This document shows, piece by piece, positions 36,429-44,806 of a stretch of 64,000 bases of DNA; the stretch's first letter is position 1, and every line of letters starts with the position of its first letter. The notes under the pieces were generated by a model that was given only the letters and a program-made list of their open reading frames with translations, had not been told where the DNA came from and ran no database searches. This DNA comes from an uncultured Bacteroidales bacterium (GTDB taxonomy: Bacteria; Bacteroidota; Bacteroidia; Bacteroidales; Bacteroidaceae). Where the stretch lies: positions 1 through 64,000 of the forward strand of contig CADAJS010000007.1 of the NCBI GenBank assembly GCA_902788315.1, written 5' to 3'. The translations under genes were made by a program, and so were the position numbers.

Positions 36429-37883
36429 TTACTTCGTCGGCATCTCCTTCAGCAAGGCCTTGAGGAAAGTCCAGAACTTGGCCACCGAAGGAATCAGGCA
36501 ACGCTCGTCGGGCGTGTGGGGGCTACGCAGCGTGGGACCGAAGCTCACGAGATCCATCTTCGGATAGACACCGCCGATAATGCTGCACTCCAGTCCGGCA
36601 TGGCACACCTGCACCCGGGCTTCCTCCTGGAAAAGATTGCGATACACCTCGACCATCGTGGCCGTAATGGGGCTGTCAAAGTTGGGTTGCCATGCGCCAT
36701 ACTGCCCCCCGTACTCCACCTTCATACCAGCCATCGAGAAACAGCTCTCCTGCATCTCCTGGATGTATTCCATCATGGTCTCGTTGGAACTGCGGGCCAG
36801 GATGAGCACCTTGGCCGTTCCCTCGCCGATATTCACGATGCCCAGGTTGCTGCTCGTCTCCACCACCGAGGGAATGCTCGGAATGTTGCGCAGCACACCA
36901 TCGTGACATGCCATCAGCGCGTCCACGAGATTGTCCTGAATCTCCTCGGGTACAATGCCGGCAGGAAGCGGGGATGTTTCCACACCAAGGCAGATATTTT
37001 CCTCCACACCGCGGAACTCGTCGGCAAACACTTGCTGGCAATATGCGGCCAGTTCCTTCAAATCGTCCAGGTTTTCAGCAGGCAGGGTGAGCACGACCTG
37101 AGCCGTACGGGGAATGGCATTGCGCATATTGCCGCCGTTCCAGGAGGCAAGGCATGCGGCATCGTCCTTGATAGCCTGACGCACGAAACGGGCCATCAGC
37201 TTATTGGCATTGGCACGTCCCTCGTTGATTTCCAGTCCGCTGTGACCACCACGCAGGTTCTTCAAGGTAACCTTCACCGCCACGTCGCCCTCCTCGGGCT
37301 TCTCTTCCTTATATTGTAAGGAAGCGTTGATGTTCACACCACCGGCACTGCCGATGACAAACTCGCCCATCGTCTCATTGTCGATATTCAGCAGGATGTC
37401 GCCCTTCAACGTGTCGGCTGCAAGATGGTTCACGCCATACATGCACGTCTCCTCGTCGGCCGTGATGAGAGCCTCCAGCGGACCATGCACCAGGTCCGTG
37501 CTCTCCATGACAGCCATGATGGCAGCCACGCCCATGCCGTCGTCGGAACCCAGCGTCGTGCCCTTGGCTTTCACCCACTCGCCGTCGATGTAGGTCTCAA
37601 TGGGGTCGGTCTCAAAGTTGTGCGTACTCTCGTCCACCTTCTGCGGTACCATGTCCATATGGGCTTGCAGCACCGCTGTCTGGCGATTTTCCATACCATG
37701 CGTGGCAGGCTTGCGCATCACGATATTCTCTGCACCGTCCTTGAAGGCCTCGATGCCGTGTTCCTTCGCCCATGCGAGCAGGAACTGCTGTACTTTCTCC
37801 AGATGGCCACTCGGACGGGGCACCTGTGTGAGCAGATAGAAATTCTTCCAGATAATCTGCGGGTCTAGTTCTTTGATTGTCAT
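36429..37883 (-). CDS. pepD: Aminoacyl-histidine dipeptidase (M20 family)
   Basis: 484 residues from the ATG at 37883 (M-T-I-K-E-L-D-P-Q); the longer open frame runs in antisense-like code upstream and is not the protein. M20 metal motifs are H-M-D-M-V near residue 80, L-G-S-D-D-G-M-G near 118 and A-D-E-E-T near 148. A dimerisation-lid domain lies in the middle and H-A-G-L-E-C near residue 437 completes the site. PepD cleaves Xaa-His dipeptides such as carnosine in the cytosol. It is 20 bases upstream of the membrane protein's stop, in the same direction. Confidence 0.92.
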   Translation of the reverse strand: MTIKELDPQIIWKNFYLLTQVPRPSGHLEKVQQFLLAWAKEHGIEAFKDGAENIVMRKPATHGMENRQTAVLQAHMDMVPQKVDESTHNFETDPIETYIDGEWVKAKGTTLGSDDGMGVAAIMAVMESTDLVHGPLEALITADEETCMYGVNHLAADTLKGDILLNIDNETMGEFVIGSAGGVNINASLQYKEEKPEEGDVAVKVTLKNLRGGHSGLEINEGRANANKLMARFVRQAIKDDAACLASWNGGNMRNAIPRTAQVVLTLPAENLDDLKELAAYCQQVFADEFRGVEENICLGVETSPLPAGIVPEEIQDNLVDALMACHDGVLRNIPSIPSVVETSSNLGIVNIGEGTAKVLILARSSNETMMEYIQEMQESCFSMAGMKVEYGGQYGAWQPNFDSPITATMVEVYRNLFQEEARVQVCHAGLECSIIGGVYPKMDLVSFGPTLRSPHTPDERCLIPSVAKFWTFLKALLKEMPTK

Positions 37884-37903
37884 ACGAATGTTAGTTATAG
37901 AGG

Positions 37904-38923
37904 TTATTGAGTTAGTTCTTGAGTTGTCTCTGCCCTTGAGTTGGCGGCAGGGGGCGTAAAGGCCAATGCTGCCATAGCCTCGAGACCGAGAACGACGATA
38001 AGGAGCGTCTGCAACGTATGCACGATGAGGACAAAGAGGGCTGCGTCTGTCTCGCCTACACCGTAAAGCACCAGCACGGTCTTCACGGCAAAGTGCCACG
38101 GGCCGGCACCGTTCGGAGTGGGCACCAGCACAGCAAAACACCCCACCACGAAAGCGACCCAGGCAGCCAGTGCGCCCACACCGGCAGTGAAATCGAAGCA
38201 GAAGAAAGCCAGGTAGAAATGCAGGTAATAAGACACCCAGATGCCCACGGAATAAAGTATGAACAGCCACGGCCGCTGCACACGGCGCACGGAGAGCATG
38301 CCGTCCATGAAGTCGTTCACCATCTCACGTGTCTTGGAGAAGAAATCAAGACGGCGGAAGAGTACGATGCCTGTGATCACGATGAAAGCCAAGCATACGG
38401 CAGTCACCAGATAACCAGTGGCGGTAAATCCCTGCAAGAAGCCCGACAAGGAAAGGCCCGTCTCGCCCAGGAAGCGGATGAAAACTGGCAACTGAGTCAG
38501 CACAGTGGCTAGCGAGAAGAGCGCCACCATGCTCATGTCCACCACACGTTCCGTCACCACAGAGCCCACACCGCGGCTAAAACTGATACCCTCATAGCGA
38601 TGCAGCACGCCACAGCGCAACACCTCGCCCGAGCGCGGAACCACGAGGCTGCTGAAGTAGGAGAAAAAGACAGCATGCAGGCACGTGCTAAGGCGGGGAC
38701 GCAAGCCCATCGGAGCCAGCACCTGCCGCCACCGCAAGGCACGGAACGCCTGAGCCGAGATTCCGAAAGGAAAACTGAGCCACATCCATTCCCACCGCAT
38801 GTCAGAGCGTACGGCCTGCATCAGCTCATCCCACGGAAAACCGCGGTACATCCACCACAGAACCGCAACGGCAAAAGCCAACGGTGCCACCACTTTCAGC
38901 ATTATGGAAACCAGTTTCTGCAT
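37904..38923 (-). CDS. Flippase-like membrane protein (LPG synthase TM family, UPF0104)
   Basis: 339 residues from the ATG at 38923, where the first membrane helix begins. About eight hydrophobic segments, with F-R-A-L-R-W near residue 48, V-P-R-S-G-E-V-L-R near 79, and T-P-N-G-A-G-P-W-H near 270, are the motif set of the family, which includes lipid flippases and the membrane part of MprF. No MprF synthase domain is attached. Role in lipid or glycan transport is likely. It is next to pepD and ends the host block before the mobile element. Confidence 0.85.
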   Translation of the reverse strand: MQKLVSIMLKVVAPLAFAVAVLWWMYRGFPWDELMQAVRSDMRWEWMWLSFPFGISAQAFRALRWRQVLAPMGLRPRLSTCLHAVFFSYFSSLVVPRSGEVLRCGVLHRYEGISFSRGVGSVVTERVVDMSMVALFSLATVLTQLPVFIRFLGETGLSLSGFLQGFTATGYLVTAVCLAFIVITGIVLFRRLDFFSKTREMVNDFMDGMLSVRRVQRPWLFILYSVGIWVSYYLHFYLAFFCFDFTAGVGALAAWVAFVVGCFAVLVPTPNGAGPWHFAVKTVLVLYGVGETDAALFVLIVHTLQTLLIVVLGLEAMAALAFTPPAANSRAETTQELTQ

Positions 38924-39028
38924 ATTTCCCGTCTTCTCTGCCTGCAAATTTAGATAAAATCCTCGAGACTTCGCGCCTGTCAGAGAAAGAAATTGTATTT
39001 CAGGCAAAGCAAAGATGTGCTGAACAAC

Positions 39029-39067
39029 AAAAAAAGCACCTTGCAGATCCAATGAATCCCAAGGTGC
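39029..39067 (-). terminator. Original terminator of tRNA-Leu, stranded by the insertion
   Basis: On the minus strand the arms GCACCTTG and CAAGGTGC (39060-39067 and 39036-39043) are followed by TTTTTTT (39029-39035). It lies directly beyond the left 13-bp att core, where the tRNA 3' end would be without the element, so it must have ended that tRNA's transcript. Confidence 0.8.
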
Positions 39068-39070
39068 CTC

Positions 39071-39083
39071 GTACCCAGAGCCG
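39071..39083. other. attL core (13 bp)
   Basis: gtacccagagccg, identical to the tRNA-Leu 3' end at 57346-57358 and flanked here by the tRNA's old terminator. Confidence 0.85.
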
Positions 39084-39218
39084 CATTTGAAAATACTAAA
39101 ATCGATTAAAGGGGATGAAATTGAAAATTATCTAATCTTGTTTATTGAACATTGTTTTTCAGTGATTTACGTAATATCCTACAATTTAATCGCATTTAGT
39201 CATTTTGCAAGATATTTA

Positions 39219-39244
39219 GCAGATGTGGGGAAAATGTGGGGAAA
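39219..39244 (+). repeat. Left end 26-bp direct repeat, likely integrase arm site
   Basis: gcagatgtggggaaaatgtg then gggaaa, repeated at 57251-57276. Within it atgtgggg occurs twice. It sits 136 bases inside attL and next to the integrase promoter. Confidence 0.75.
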
Positions 39245-39247
39245 ATA

Positions 39248-39279
39248 TTTGGTGGTACCCAGAAAAAGAATTACCTTTG
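39248..39279 (+). promoter_or_regulatory. Integrase promoter
   Basis: TTTG (39248-39251) and TACCTTTG (39272-39279), spaced 20 bases, 32 bases before the ATG. It directly follows the arm-type repeat, so integrase binding could repress its own gene (inference). Confidence 0.8.
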
Positions 39280-39311
39280 TCCCCAGATTTCCCCACCATC
39301 AATAAAGAAGT

Positions 39312-40646
39312 ATGAAAGTTACGTTCATTATCAAAAAGTCAGCAAAGCGTTATGACACGGAATCGACAGCCACCATATACCTGCGTCTAAGGGATGGCAG
39401 GCGATTAGATTCCGTTGCTCAAACGGCACTTTCCATTAACCCCAACTTATGGGATGAAAAGAATGAATGTGTCAAGTCAAAGGCTGTTTGTGACCCCAAG
39501 CTTCGCTCTGAGACCAATGAGGAACTACGTAAGCTCAAAGGCTTCATCGAGAAGGAATACAACCGAGACAAGGATAATCTGGATAAGGACTGGCTAAAGG
39601 CAGCTCTTGTCAGATACTACAATCCTGATAAGTTTACGCTTGAAGGAGAGAAGAAACAGACCTTTGAACAACTCTTTGATGAGTTTTTGGAGAAGCACCG
39701 CCTTTCGGAGGTTCGCAAAAAGAATTTCAAGGTTGTCAAACGCTCCCTGCTCCGATACGAGCTTTATGTCAGGAAGGTTAAGCGGAACAAGAAGGACTTT
39801 GTGCTTGATGTGAATGATGTCACCAAAGAAACGCTGGCTGACATGTGGGACTTCTTTGAGAATGAATATAAGTACTTTGAGAAATATCCTCAGATCTACG
39901 AAGACATTCCTGAAAAGCGAACGCCACAACCCAGAGGAAAGAATACGCTGATAGATTGCTTCTCGCGAATCAGAACATTCTTCTTATGGTGTTATGAGAA
40001 TGATAAAACCACCAATCGCCCATTCGACAAGTTCCCCATTGAGGAGTGCAAGTATGGTACACCTATTTATATATCATTAGAAGAAAGGGAAAAAATATGG
40101 AATGCAGACCTGTCTGCCCGACCACAACTTGCCATCCAACGTGACATCTTCATCTTTCAGTCACTCATTGGTTGCCGTGTGAGCGACCTCTATAGGATGA
40201 CTAAGCAGAACGTTGTCAATGGTGCTATCGAGTATATACCAAAGAAAACGAAAGAAGGTCGTCCTTTAACGGTTCGTGTTCCGTTAAACAAAAAAGCGAA
40301 GGAAATCCTCAAACGCTATAAGGATTATGCCGGGCCAAGCCTGCTTCCCTTCATTTCAGAACAGAAATACAACACGGCCATCAAAGCATTTTTCAAACTT
40401 GCTGGCATTGATAGGATTGTCACCACGTTAGACCCTCTGACACGAGAAGAGGTGAAACGCCCCATACACGAAGTTGCCAGTAGTCACATGGCACGAAGGA
40501 CTTTCATCGGTAACATTTATAGAAAGGTAAAGGATCCCAATCTCGTTTCAGCCCTGTCTGGTCATAAGGAAGGCAGCAAGGCTTTCCAGAGATATAGAGA
40601 TATTGATGAGGAAATGAAAAAAGACCTGGTTAAATTATTGGATTAG
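39312..40646 (+). CDS. Tyrosine integrase of the element
   Basis: Encodes 444 residues. An N-terminal arm-binding domain (residues 1-60), a SAM-like core-binding domain (about 115-235) and a catalytic domain (about 250-440). Catalytic residues are R289 in G-C-R-V-S-D, K312 in the beta-hairpin region, H392 and R395 in S-S-H-M-A-R-R, H418 in L-S-G-H-K and Y428 in F-Q-R-Y. It is the first gene after attL, the usual place, and would join the element to the tRNA-Leu core. Confidence 0.93.
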   Translation: MKVTFIIKKSAKRYDTESTATIYLRLRDGRRLDSVAQTALSINPNLWDEKNECVKSKAVCDPKLRSETNEELRKLKGFIEKEYNRDKDNLDKDWLKAALVRYYNPDKFTLEGEKKQTFEQLFDEFLEKHRLSEVRKKNFKVVKRSLLRYELYVRKVKRNKKDFVLDVNDVTKETLADMWDFFENEYKYFEKYPQIYEDIPEKRTPQPRGKNTLIDCFSRIRTFFLWCYENDKTTNRPFDKFPIEECKYGTPIYISLEEREKIWNADLSARPQLAIQRDIFIFQSLIGCRVSDLYRMTKQNVVNGAIEYIPKKTKEGRPLTVRVPLNKKAKEILKRYKDYAGPSLLPFISEQKYNTAIKAFFKLAGIDRIVTTLDPLTREEVKRPIHEVASSHMARRTFIGNIYRKVKDPNLVSALSGHKEGSKAFQRYRDIDEEMKKDLVKLLD

Positions 40647-40649
40647 ACT

Positions 40650-41576
40650 ATGGCTAAGCAAGATTTTGAGCAATTCAAGCAGGAAATAAAGAACTGGCTT
40701 GACAACCATCTCGATGAATACGATGCCTTCGTGGAAGACATCAACAGCAAGTCATACCAGAGTATTCAACAGATATACTCTCTGGCAATGCGATTGGCAC
40801 CCAAGCTTATGAAAAAGGCAAGGAGAGAGTTTCATGGTGACATCACACCACAAGAAAAAGACTTCGAAACATTTGTCGCTGACGAAGGTACTGCATCCCT
40901 GTTGGTTGATGAGTTTCATCATGTGGAATCCTCGTCTATTGTTCCCTGTCTCTTAGCATGGCTTTATTATGGCAAGTGCTATGAGACGATGGTGGAACGA
41001 TTGGAAGCAGAAATCGCTGACCCTAAATGTGGTAAGGCAGAGCGATGGATATACAAGGTTATGATTAAGTTCGTCATCAAAGGAAGTATTAGGAACAAGA
41101 TGCGAACCAAGGAAGACTGGGCTCTCTTTAAAGCAGACAAAGAAGCTATGAGAAATGGAAATGTGGCTGATGATGTTATCGAGGAAGTGAAGAGTACAAG
41201 TCCATTAGTCGAAAAGGCAGATATTGCAACACCAAAGATTTCATTCGAGGATTACCTTCTTTGCTCAAACAAGGAAGAGGTGATAGACCGCATCAAAGCC
41301 ATACTCGCTTTCAGGCATACTGCCCCAGATATGTCGTATCTCTATGCTGCATTGCAGGAACTCGGTTTCCTTGATAGGTGTAATGCTACAACCTTCCACA
41401 AATTACTTCAAGAACTTGTCCCAACAATAGACTTGAAAGGAACAAGGAATTTCCAGATTGCGTTTCGCAAAATCTTTGATGAGGCAGGGGACTTGCTATT
41501 GCCTACAAACCTTGAACGGAAGTACATTGATGACTTCAAAAAGAAGTTGCAATCAACGGATAATTCTGCTCAATAA
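40650..41576 (+). CDS. Element protein of unknown function, downstream of integrase
   Basis: Encodes 308 residues starting three bases after the integrase stop, so they are co-transcribed. It is soluble, helix-rich, highly charged and without signal or membrane segments. It has no catalytic motif I recognise. I believe similar proteins follow integrases in related Bacteroidales elements (possibly the DUF6043 group), but cannot confirm this by eye. An accessory recombination role is plausible from position. Confidence 0.65.
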   Translation: MAKQDFEQFKQEIKNWLDNHLDEYDAFVEDINSKSYQSIQQIYSLAMRLAPKLMKKARREFHGDITPQEKDFETFVADEGTASLLVDEFHHVESSSIVPCLLAWLYYGKCYETMVERLEAEIADPKCGKAERWIYKVMIKFVIKGSIRNKMRTKEDWALFKADKEAMRNGNVADDVIEEVKSTSPLVEKADIATPKISFEDYLLCSNKEEVIDRIKAILAFRHTAPDMSYLYAALQELGFLDRCNATTFHKLLQELVPTIDLKGTRNFQIAFRKIFDEAGDLLLPTNLERKYIDDFKKKLQSTDNSAQ

Positions 41577-41622
41577 TCCGAATATTTGAGCACGTCTTCA
41601 ATGTTTTTCAGTCCAAATCGAT

Positions 41623-41661
41623 TTCTTGTATTTCGCTTCCTATTTCGCCGAAATACAAGAA
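41623..41661. repeat. 13-bp perfect inverted repeat upstream of the excisionase-like gene
   Basis: Arms ttcttgtatttcg (41623-41635) and cgaaatacaagaa (41649-41661) with a 13-base loop. Outer flanks (tttttca, tgaaaat) also pair imperfectly, giving an element of about 75 bp. There is no T-run. It may be an operator for a dimeric regulator. The 215-base gap 41577-41791 holds no gene. Confidence 0.8.
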
Positions 41662-41671
41662 TTGCAAATCG

Positions 41672-41703
41672 TTGAAAATCAATTATTTTTAGCTATACTT
41701 TTG
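41672..41703 (+). promoter_or_regulatory. Promoter of the replication/mobilization block
   Basis: TTG (41672-41674) and TACTTTTG (41696-41703), spaced 21 bases, just after the inverted repeat. Confidence 0.6.
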
Positions 41704-41791
41704 TGCCATCGTTCCAAGTGGAGCGGTGGCTTTTTCATCTATAATGCCACCAAGATGAGAGGGTCAAAAATCTGGTGGCGCATGTATAGCT

Positions 41792-42124
41792 ATGACAGAT
41801 TTAATGTCTATTCTTTCAACAGGTAATGCTAACATCAAGTTAGAAATTACTGGTGAGGACTTGCGCAACTTCTCTGAGGAACTGATAAGTCGCGCAGTCA
41901 ATGAGGTTGCGATGGTCATGCAAGACAACAAGGAAGATTGTCTGCTAACCAAAGAAGAAACAAAGAAACGCCTCGGTGTTTGCGATGCCACCCTCTGGCA
42001 TTGGGACAAGAAGGGCTATCTGAAGCCTGTTAAGGTTGGTTCCAAAGTAAAGTATCGTGAATCGGATGTAAAGAAGATTCTCGGAGTTCAGAACAAATCA
42101 TTTGGTGACTATGGAAAAGATTGA
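41792..42124 (+). CDS. HTH_17 excisionase-like DNA-binding protein
   Basis: Encodes 110 residues. The C-terminal half is a MerR-like winged helix of the excisionase type: L-L-T-K-E-E-T-K-K-R-L-G-V then L-W-H-W-D-K-K-G-Y-L-K-P-V-K-V-G-S-K-V-K-Y-R, typical of HTH_17. The N-terminal part is a helix of unknown role. Small proteins of this kind in Bacteroidales elements regulate excision or start the mobilization operon. It overlaps the start of the next gene. Confidence 0.85.
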   Translation: MTDLMSILSTGNANIKLEITGEDLRNFSEELISRAVNEVAMVMQDNKEDCLLTKEETKKRLGVCDATLWHWDKKGYLKPVKVGSKVKYRESDVKKILGVQNKSFGDYGKD

Positions 42125-43505
42125 GAATAACAGCCAAGGTGTTCTGGCTCTAACCAACAAAATCCGCATGGAAGCCAAAGGCGTGAAAGACATCGGTATT
42201 CCCCTCGATGCCTTCCCGCAGAAGTTGCAGGACATCATCTTTGAGGTGGCCCGCATAGAGCAGTTCGATTTGGAGTATCTGACCCTGAGTATGCTGTCGG
42301 CAGCAGCTACCGCTATCGGAAACAGCTGTCACATTCGCATCCGTGGCTCATGGAAGAGTTGCCCAGCCCTGTATGTCATCCTGATAGGAAGACCTGGGCA
42401 GGGCAAAACTCCACCACTTGACTATGCGTTCCGTCCACTTCAAGAACATGACTTTCTTCTGATCAGCAAGTTCATTGAAGAGAACAAACGCTATGCAGAA
42501 CTGAATGCCGGAAACAAAGGCAATGCCACTGATACCGGCAAACCAGTTCTCGTGCAGACCATTCTCTCCGATCTCACACAGGAGGCTATGATGAGGATCC
42601 ATAATGATAATCAACGTGGTATTGTTATCCTTGTGGATGAAATCATGGGGTTCTTCAACAGTATCTATCGCTACAATGACAGTCCTTTGCTTACTCAACT
42701 ACTGACTGCCTATAGCGGAAAACCCTTGAAGGTGTCCCGTTGTAATAATCCAGTTCCCATCATCATTCCACATCCATGTGTCAACATTATCGGCACTACC
42801 CAGACGCAACGCATTGGGGAACTCTTCACGAAAGAGAATGTATCAAGTGGACTGATAGATCGCATCTTGTTCCTTCATCCCAAGAATCGTGACATCCCAA
42901 AGATGGAGGAAAACCTGAATGCTGGTTCCCAAGGTAACGACAGGGCAGAGAGTGTCTATCGGAAGTGGAAAGCGATTATTGATAAGCTACTTTCACTGGA
43001 ACCTGATCATGATGAGAAAGGTATTATCTTGCCCAAGGTATTAGACATGAGCGAAGAAGCCTACAGGTTCTTTGCCCAATGGAAAAATGCCCTCGTTGAG
43101 AAAGCCAACAGCATTGAGGACGAAAGGCTTATTGACAGTCGTATGATGAAAGCCGATTCCAATGTGGCCCGACTTGCTCTGGTCTTTCAGCTCTTGGGCT
43201 GGGCTTGTGACGAAATCCACATGCAGTACATAGATGTCCGTTCTGTTCAGGCTGCCATCCGCTTGTATGACTATCTGGAACTGTCGTACCAGAGCATCAT
43301 GTCTGTTATCCAGACTGAAGCTATGCCTCCTCTAAAGAAAGCCTTTCTTGATTTAGTGCAACCAGATTTCACCACAGCCGATGCAATCAAAGCTGGTAGT
43401 GAAATAGGTATCTGTGAGAGTACCGTCAAGAAGAACCTTGCAAAGATGTGCGAAGAACAGATTCTTCAGAAAACGGCACATGGCGTTTACAAAAAGCTAC
43501 TCTGA
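42111..43505 (+). CDS. DUF3987 ATPase (replication-associated)
   Basis: 464 residues from the ATG at 42111, overlapping the HTH gene by 14 bases; an upstream in-frame TTG is less likely. A P-loop (I-G-R-P-G-Q-G-K-T-P-P) lies near residue 95, with a Walker B-like stretch (G-I-V-I-L-V-D-E-I) near residue 165 and a C-terminal winged-helix region (residues 410-464). DUF3987 proteins are found in plasmids and mobile elements beside primases and act as helicase-like ATPases. Its partner is probably the next gene. Confidence 0.85.
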   Translation: MEKIENNSQGVLALTNKIRMEAKGVKDIGIPLDAFPQKLQDIIFEVARIEQFDLEYLTLSMLSAAATAIGNSCHIRIRGSWKSCPALYVILIGRPGQGKTPPLDYAFRPLQEHDFLLISKFIEENKRYAELNAGNKGNATDTGKPVLVQTILSDLTQEAMMRIHNDNQRGIVILVDEIMGFFNSIYRYNDSPLLTQLLTAYSGKPLKVSRCNNPVPIIIPHPCVNIIGTTQTQRIGELFTKENVSSGLIDRILFLHPKNRDIPKMEENLNAGSQGNDRAESVYRKWKAIIDKLLSLEPDHDEKGIILPKVLDMSEEAYRFFAQWKNALVEKANSIEDERLIDSRMMKADSNVARLALVFQLLGWACDEIHMQYIDVRSVQAAIRLYDYLELSYQSIMSVIQTEAMPPLKKAFLDLVQPDFTTADAIKAGSEIGICESTVKKNLAKMCEEQILQKTAHGVYKKLL

Positions 43506-43518
43506 TACACCAGATACA

Positions 43519-43558
43519 TTTTACACTTTACATTTTCCCAAAGTGTAAAAGTGTAAAG
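43519..43558. repeat. Palindromic TGTAAA-type repeats before the primase-like gene
   Basis: ttttacactttacatttt followed after cccaa by agtgtaaaagtgtaaag gives an imperfect inverted repeat made of short tgtaaa units. It fills much of the 102-base gap and could be an origin-type iteron set or an operator. Confidence 0.55.
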
Positions 43559-43607
43559 TTCCATCGTGTAACGAGCCTTATTCAATAACTCAAAAAGATT
43601 TATAACT

Positions 43608-44651
43608 ATGAATGAATACCGATTCCATTTACAGAAATACACTGCCGGAAAAAAGACCAAACAAACATGTCTCCAATGCGGAAGAAAGCGATGCTTTGTC
43701 AGATATGTTGACGAGGAAGGCAAGATAGAGTTTCCCGACTATGTAGGAAGATGCGACCATGAGGATTCGTGTGGCTACCATTATACGCCCAAAGACTTCT
43801 TCAGGGACAATCCCGATATGAAGATTAACAACTTTGATAATGATAATTGGAGGTGTGTTCAGACCAATAAAACTGTTACGCCAGCTAAGGTTATGGCAGA
43901 ACCTATCGCTCCGTCTTTCATCCCTTCCGACACTATGCAAAAGACCCTTTCCCATTACGACATCAATCCCTTATACCAGTTCCTATGCAAGACCATTGGC
44001 AAAGAAGCTGCCAATAGCCAGTTTGAACGCTATAAAGTGGGAACTTCCAAGAAATGGGGAGGATCTACCGTCTTCTGGCAGATTGACAAGAGTGGTAACG
44101 TCCGAGGTGGAAAGTTGATGGGCTACAATCCAAACGACGGGCACCGTATCAAAGAACCAATGCCCCAGGTCTGTTGGGTACATTCAGAATTGAAGTTACC
44201 AAACTTCAATCTGAAGCAATGCCTTTTCGGGGAACACCTACTTGCCACATCATCTGCCACTATTATGCTGGTGGAAAGTGAAAAGACCTGTCTGATAGCA
44301 TCCCACTTCATGCCAGATTACCTTTGGCTCGCAACTGGTGGTAAAAATGGCTGCTTCAATGAGGATGCAATGTTGGCACTTCGTGGCAGGGATGTGATTC
44401 TGATGCCAGACCTGGGGGCGACAGAGAAATGGACTAAGAAGTCTGCTATCCTCACCCCCATCTGTAATAGCGTGACCGTTTCAACTGTCTTGGAACAGAT
44501 GGCGACTGATGAACAGCGTGAAGCGGGACTTGACATCTCGGACTTCCTTCTGATGCAGGAAACTAAGCAGATGATTCTCCAGCGAATGATAGAGCGCAAT
44601 CCTGCATTGCAGATACTCATCGACAAACTGCAACTGGAATTAGTCGAGTAA
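43608..44651 (+). CDS. Zinc-finger primase-like protein (DUF6371-type)
   Basis: Encodes 347 residues. The N-terminus has a zinc-ribbon: C-L-Q-C-G near residue 21 and C-D-H-E-D-S-C-G-Y-H-Y-T near residue 49, as in CHC2-type primases. A central toprim-like region begins with L-V-E-S-E-K-T-C near residue 222, then D-V-I-L-M-P-D near residue 263. Lacking a helicase domain, it probably teams with the DUF3987 ATPase to replicate the element. I believe it fits the DUF6371 group, unverified. Confidence 0.75.
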   Translation: MNEYRFHLQKYTAGKKTKQTCLQCGRKRCFVRYVDEEGKIEFPDYVGRCDHEDSCGYHYTPKDFFRDNPDMKINNFDNDNWRCVQTNKTVTPAKVMAEPIAPSFIPSDTMQKTLSHYDINPLYQFLCKTIGKEAANSQFERYKVGTSKKWGGSTVFWQIDKSGNVRGGKLMGYNPNDGHRIKEPMPQVCWVHSELKLPNFNLKQCLFGEHLLATSSATIMLVESEKTCLIASHFMPDYLWLATGGKNGCFNEDAMLALRGRDVILMPDLGATEKWTKKSAILTPICNSVTVSTVLEQMATDEQREAGLDISDFLLMQETKQMILQRMIERNPALQILIDKLQLELVE

Positions 44652-44655
44652 CCAA

Positions 44656-44773
44656 GAGCTTGCTCTATGACTTAAATAAAAGTCCATAACACAATAAGGA
44701 CTTTTTGCCTGTCAGCAATAAAGTCCCTTTGGGTATCTGGCAAGCACCAGCCCCGACCGTTACGAGCAAGCTC
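44656..44773. other. Probable oriT region upstream of the MobV relaxase
   Basis: Inverted arms gagcttgctc (44656-44665) and gagcaagctc (44764-44773) flank about 98 bases. Inside are a hairpin aaaagtcc/ggactttt with T-run (44678-44706, possibly the terminator of the primase gene) and a small ctgg/ccag stem beside gggtatctggcaagcacc. MobV relaxases normally nick just upstream of their own gene. The exact nic site cannot be read. Confidence 0.5.
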
Positions 44774-44806
44774 AATCAACAACCTTTATAAAAAATCGGA
44801 AACATT

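Noticed and set aside
37884..38270. N-terminal extension of PepD
   Set aside because: The extra 129 residues are Arg/Cys-rich and lie over the 3' end of the flippase-like gene; M20 proteins begin near the ATG at 37883.
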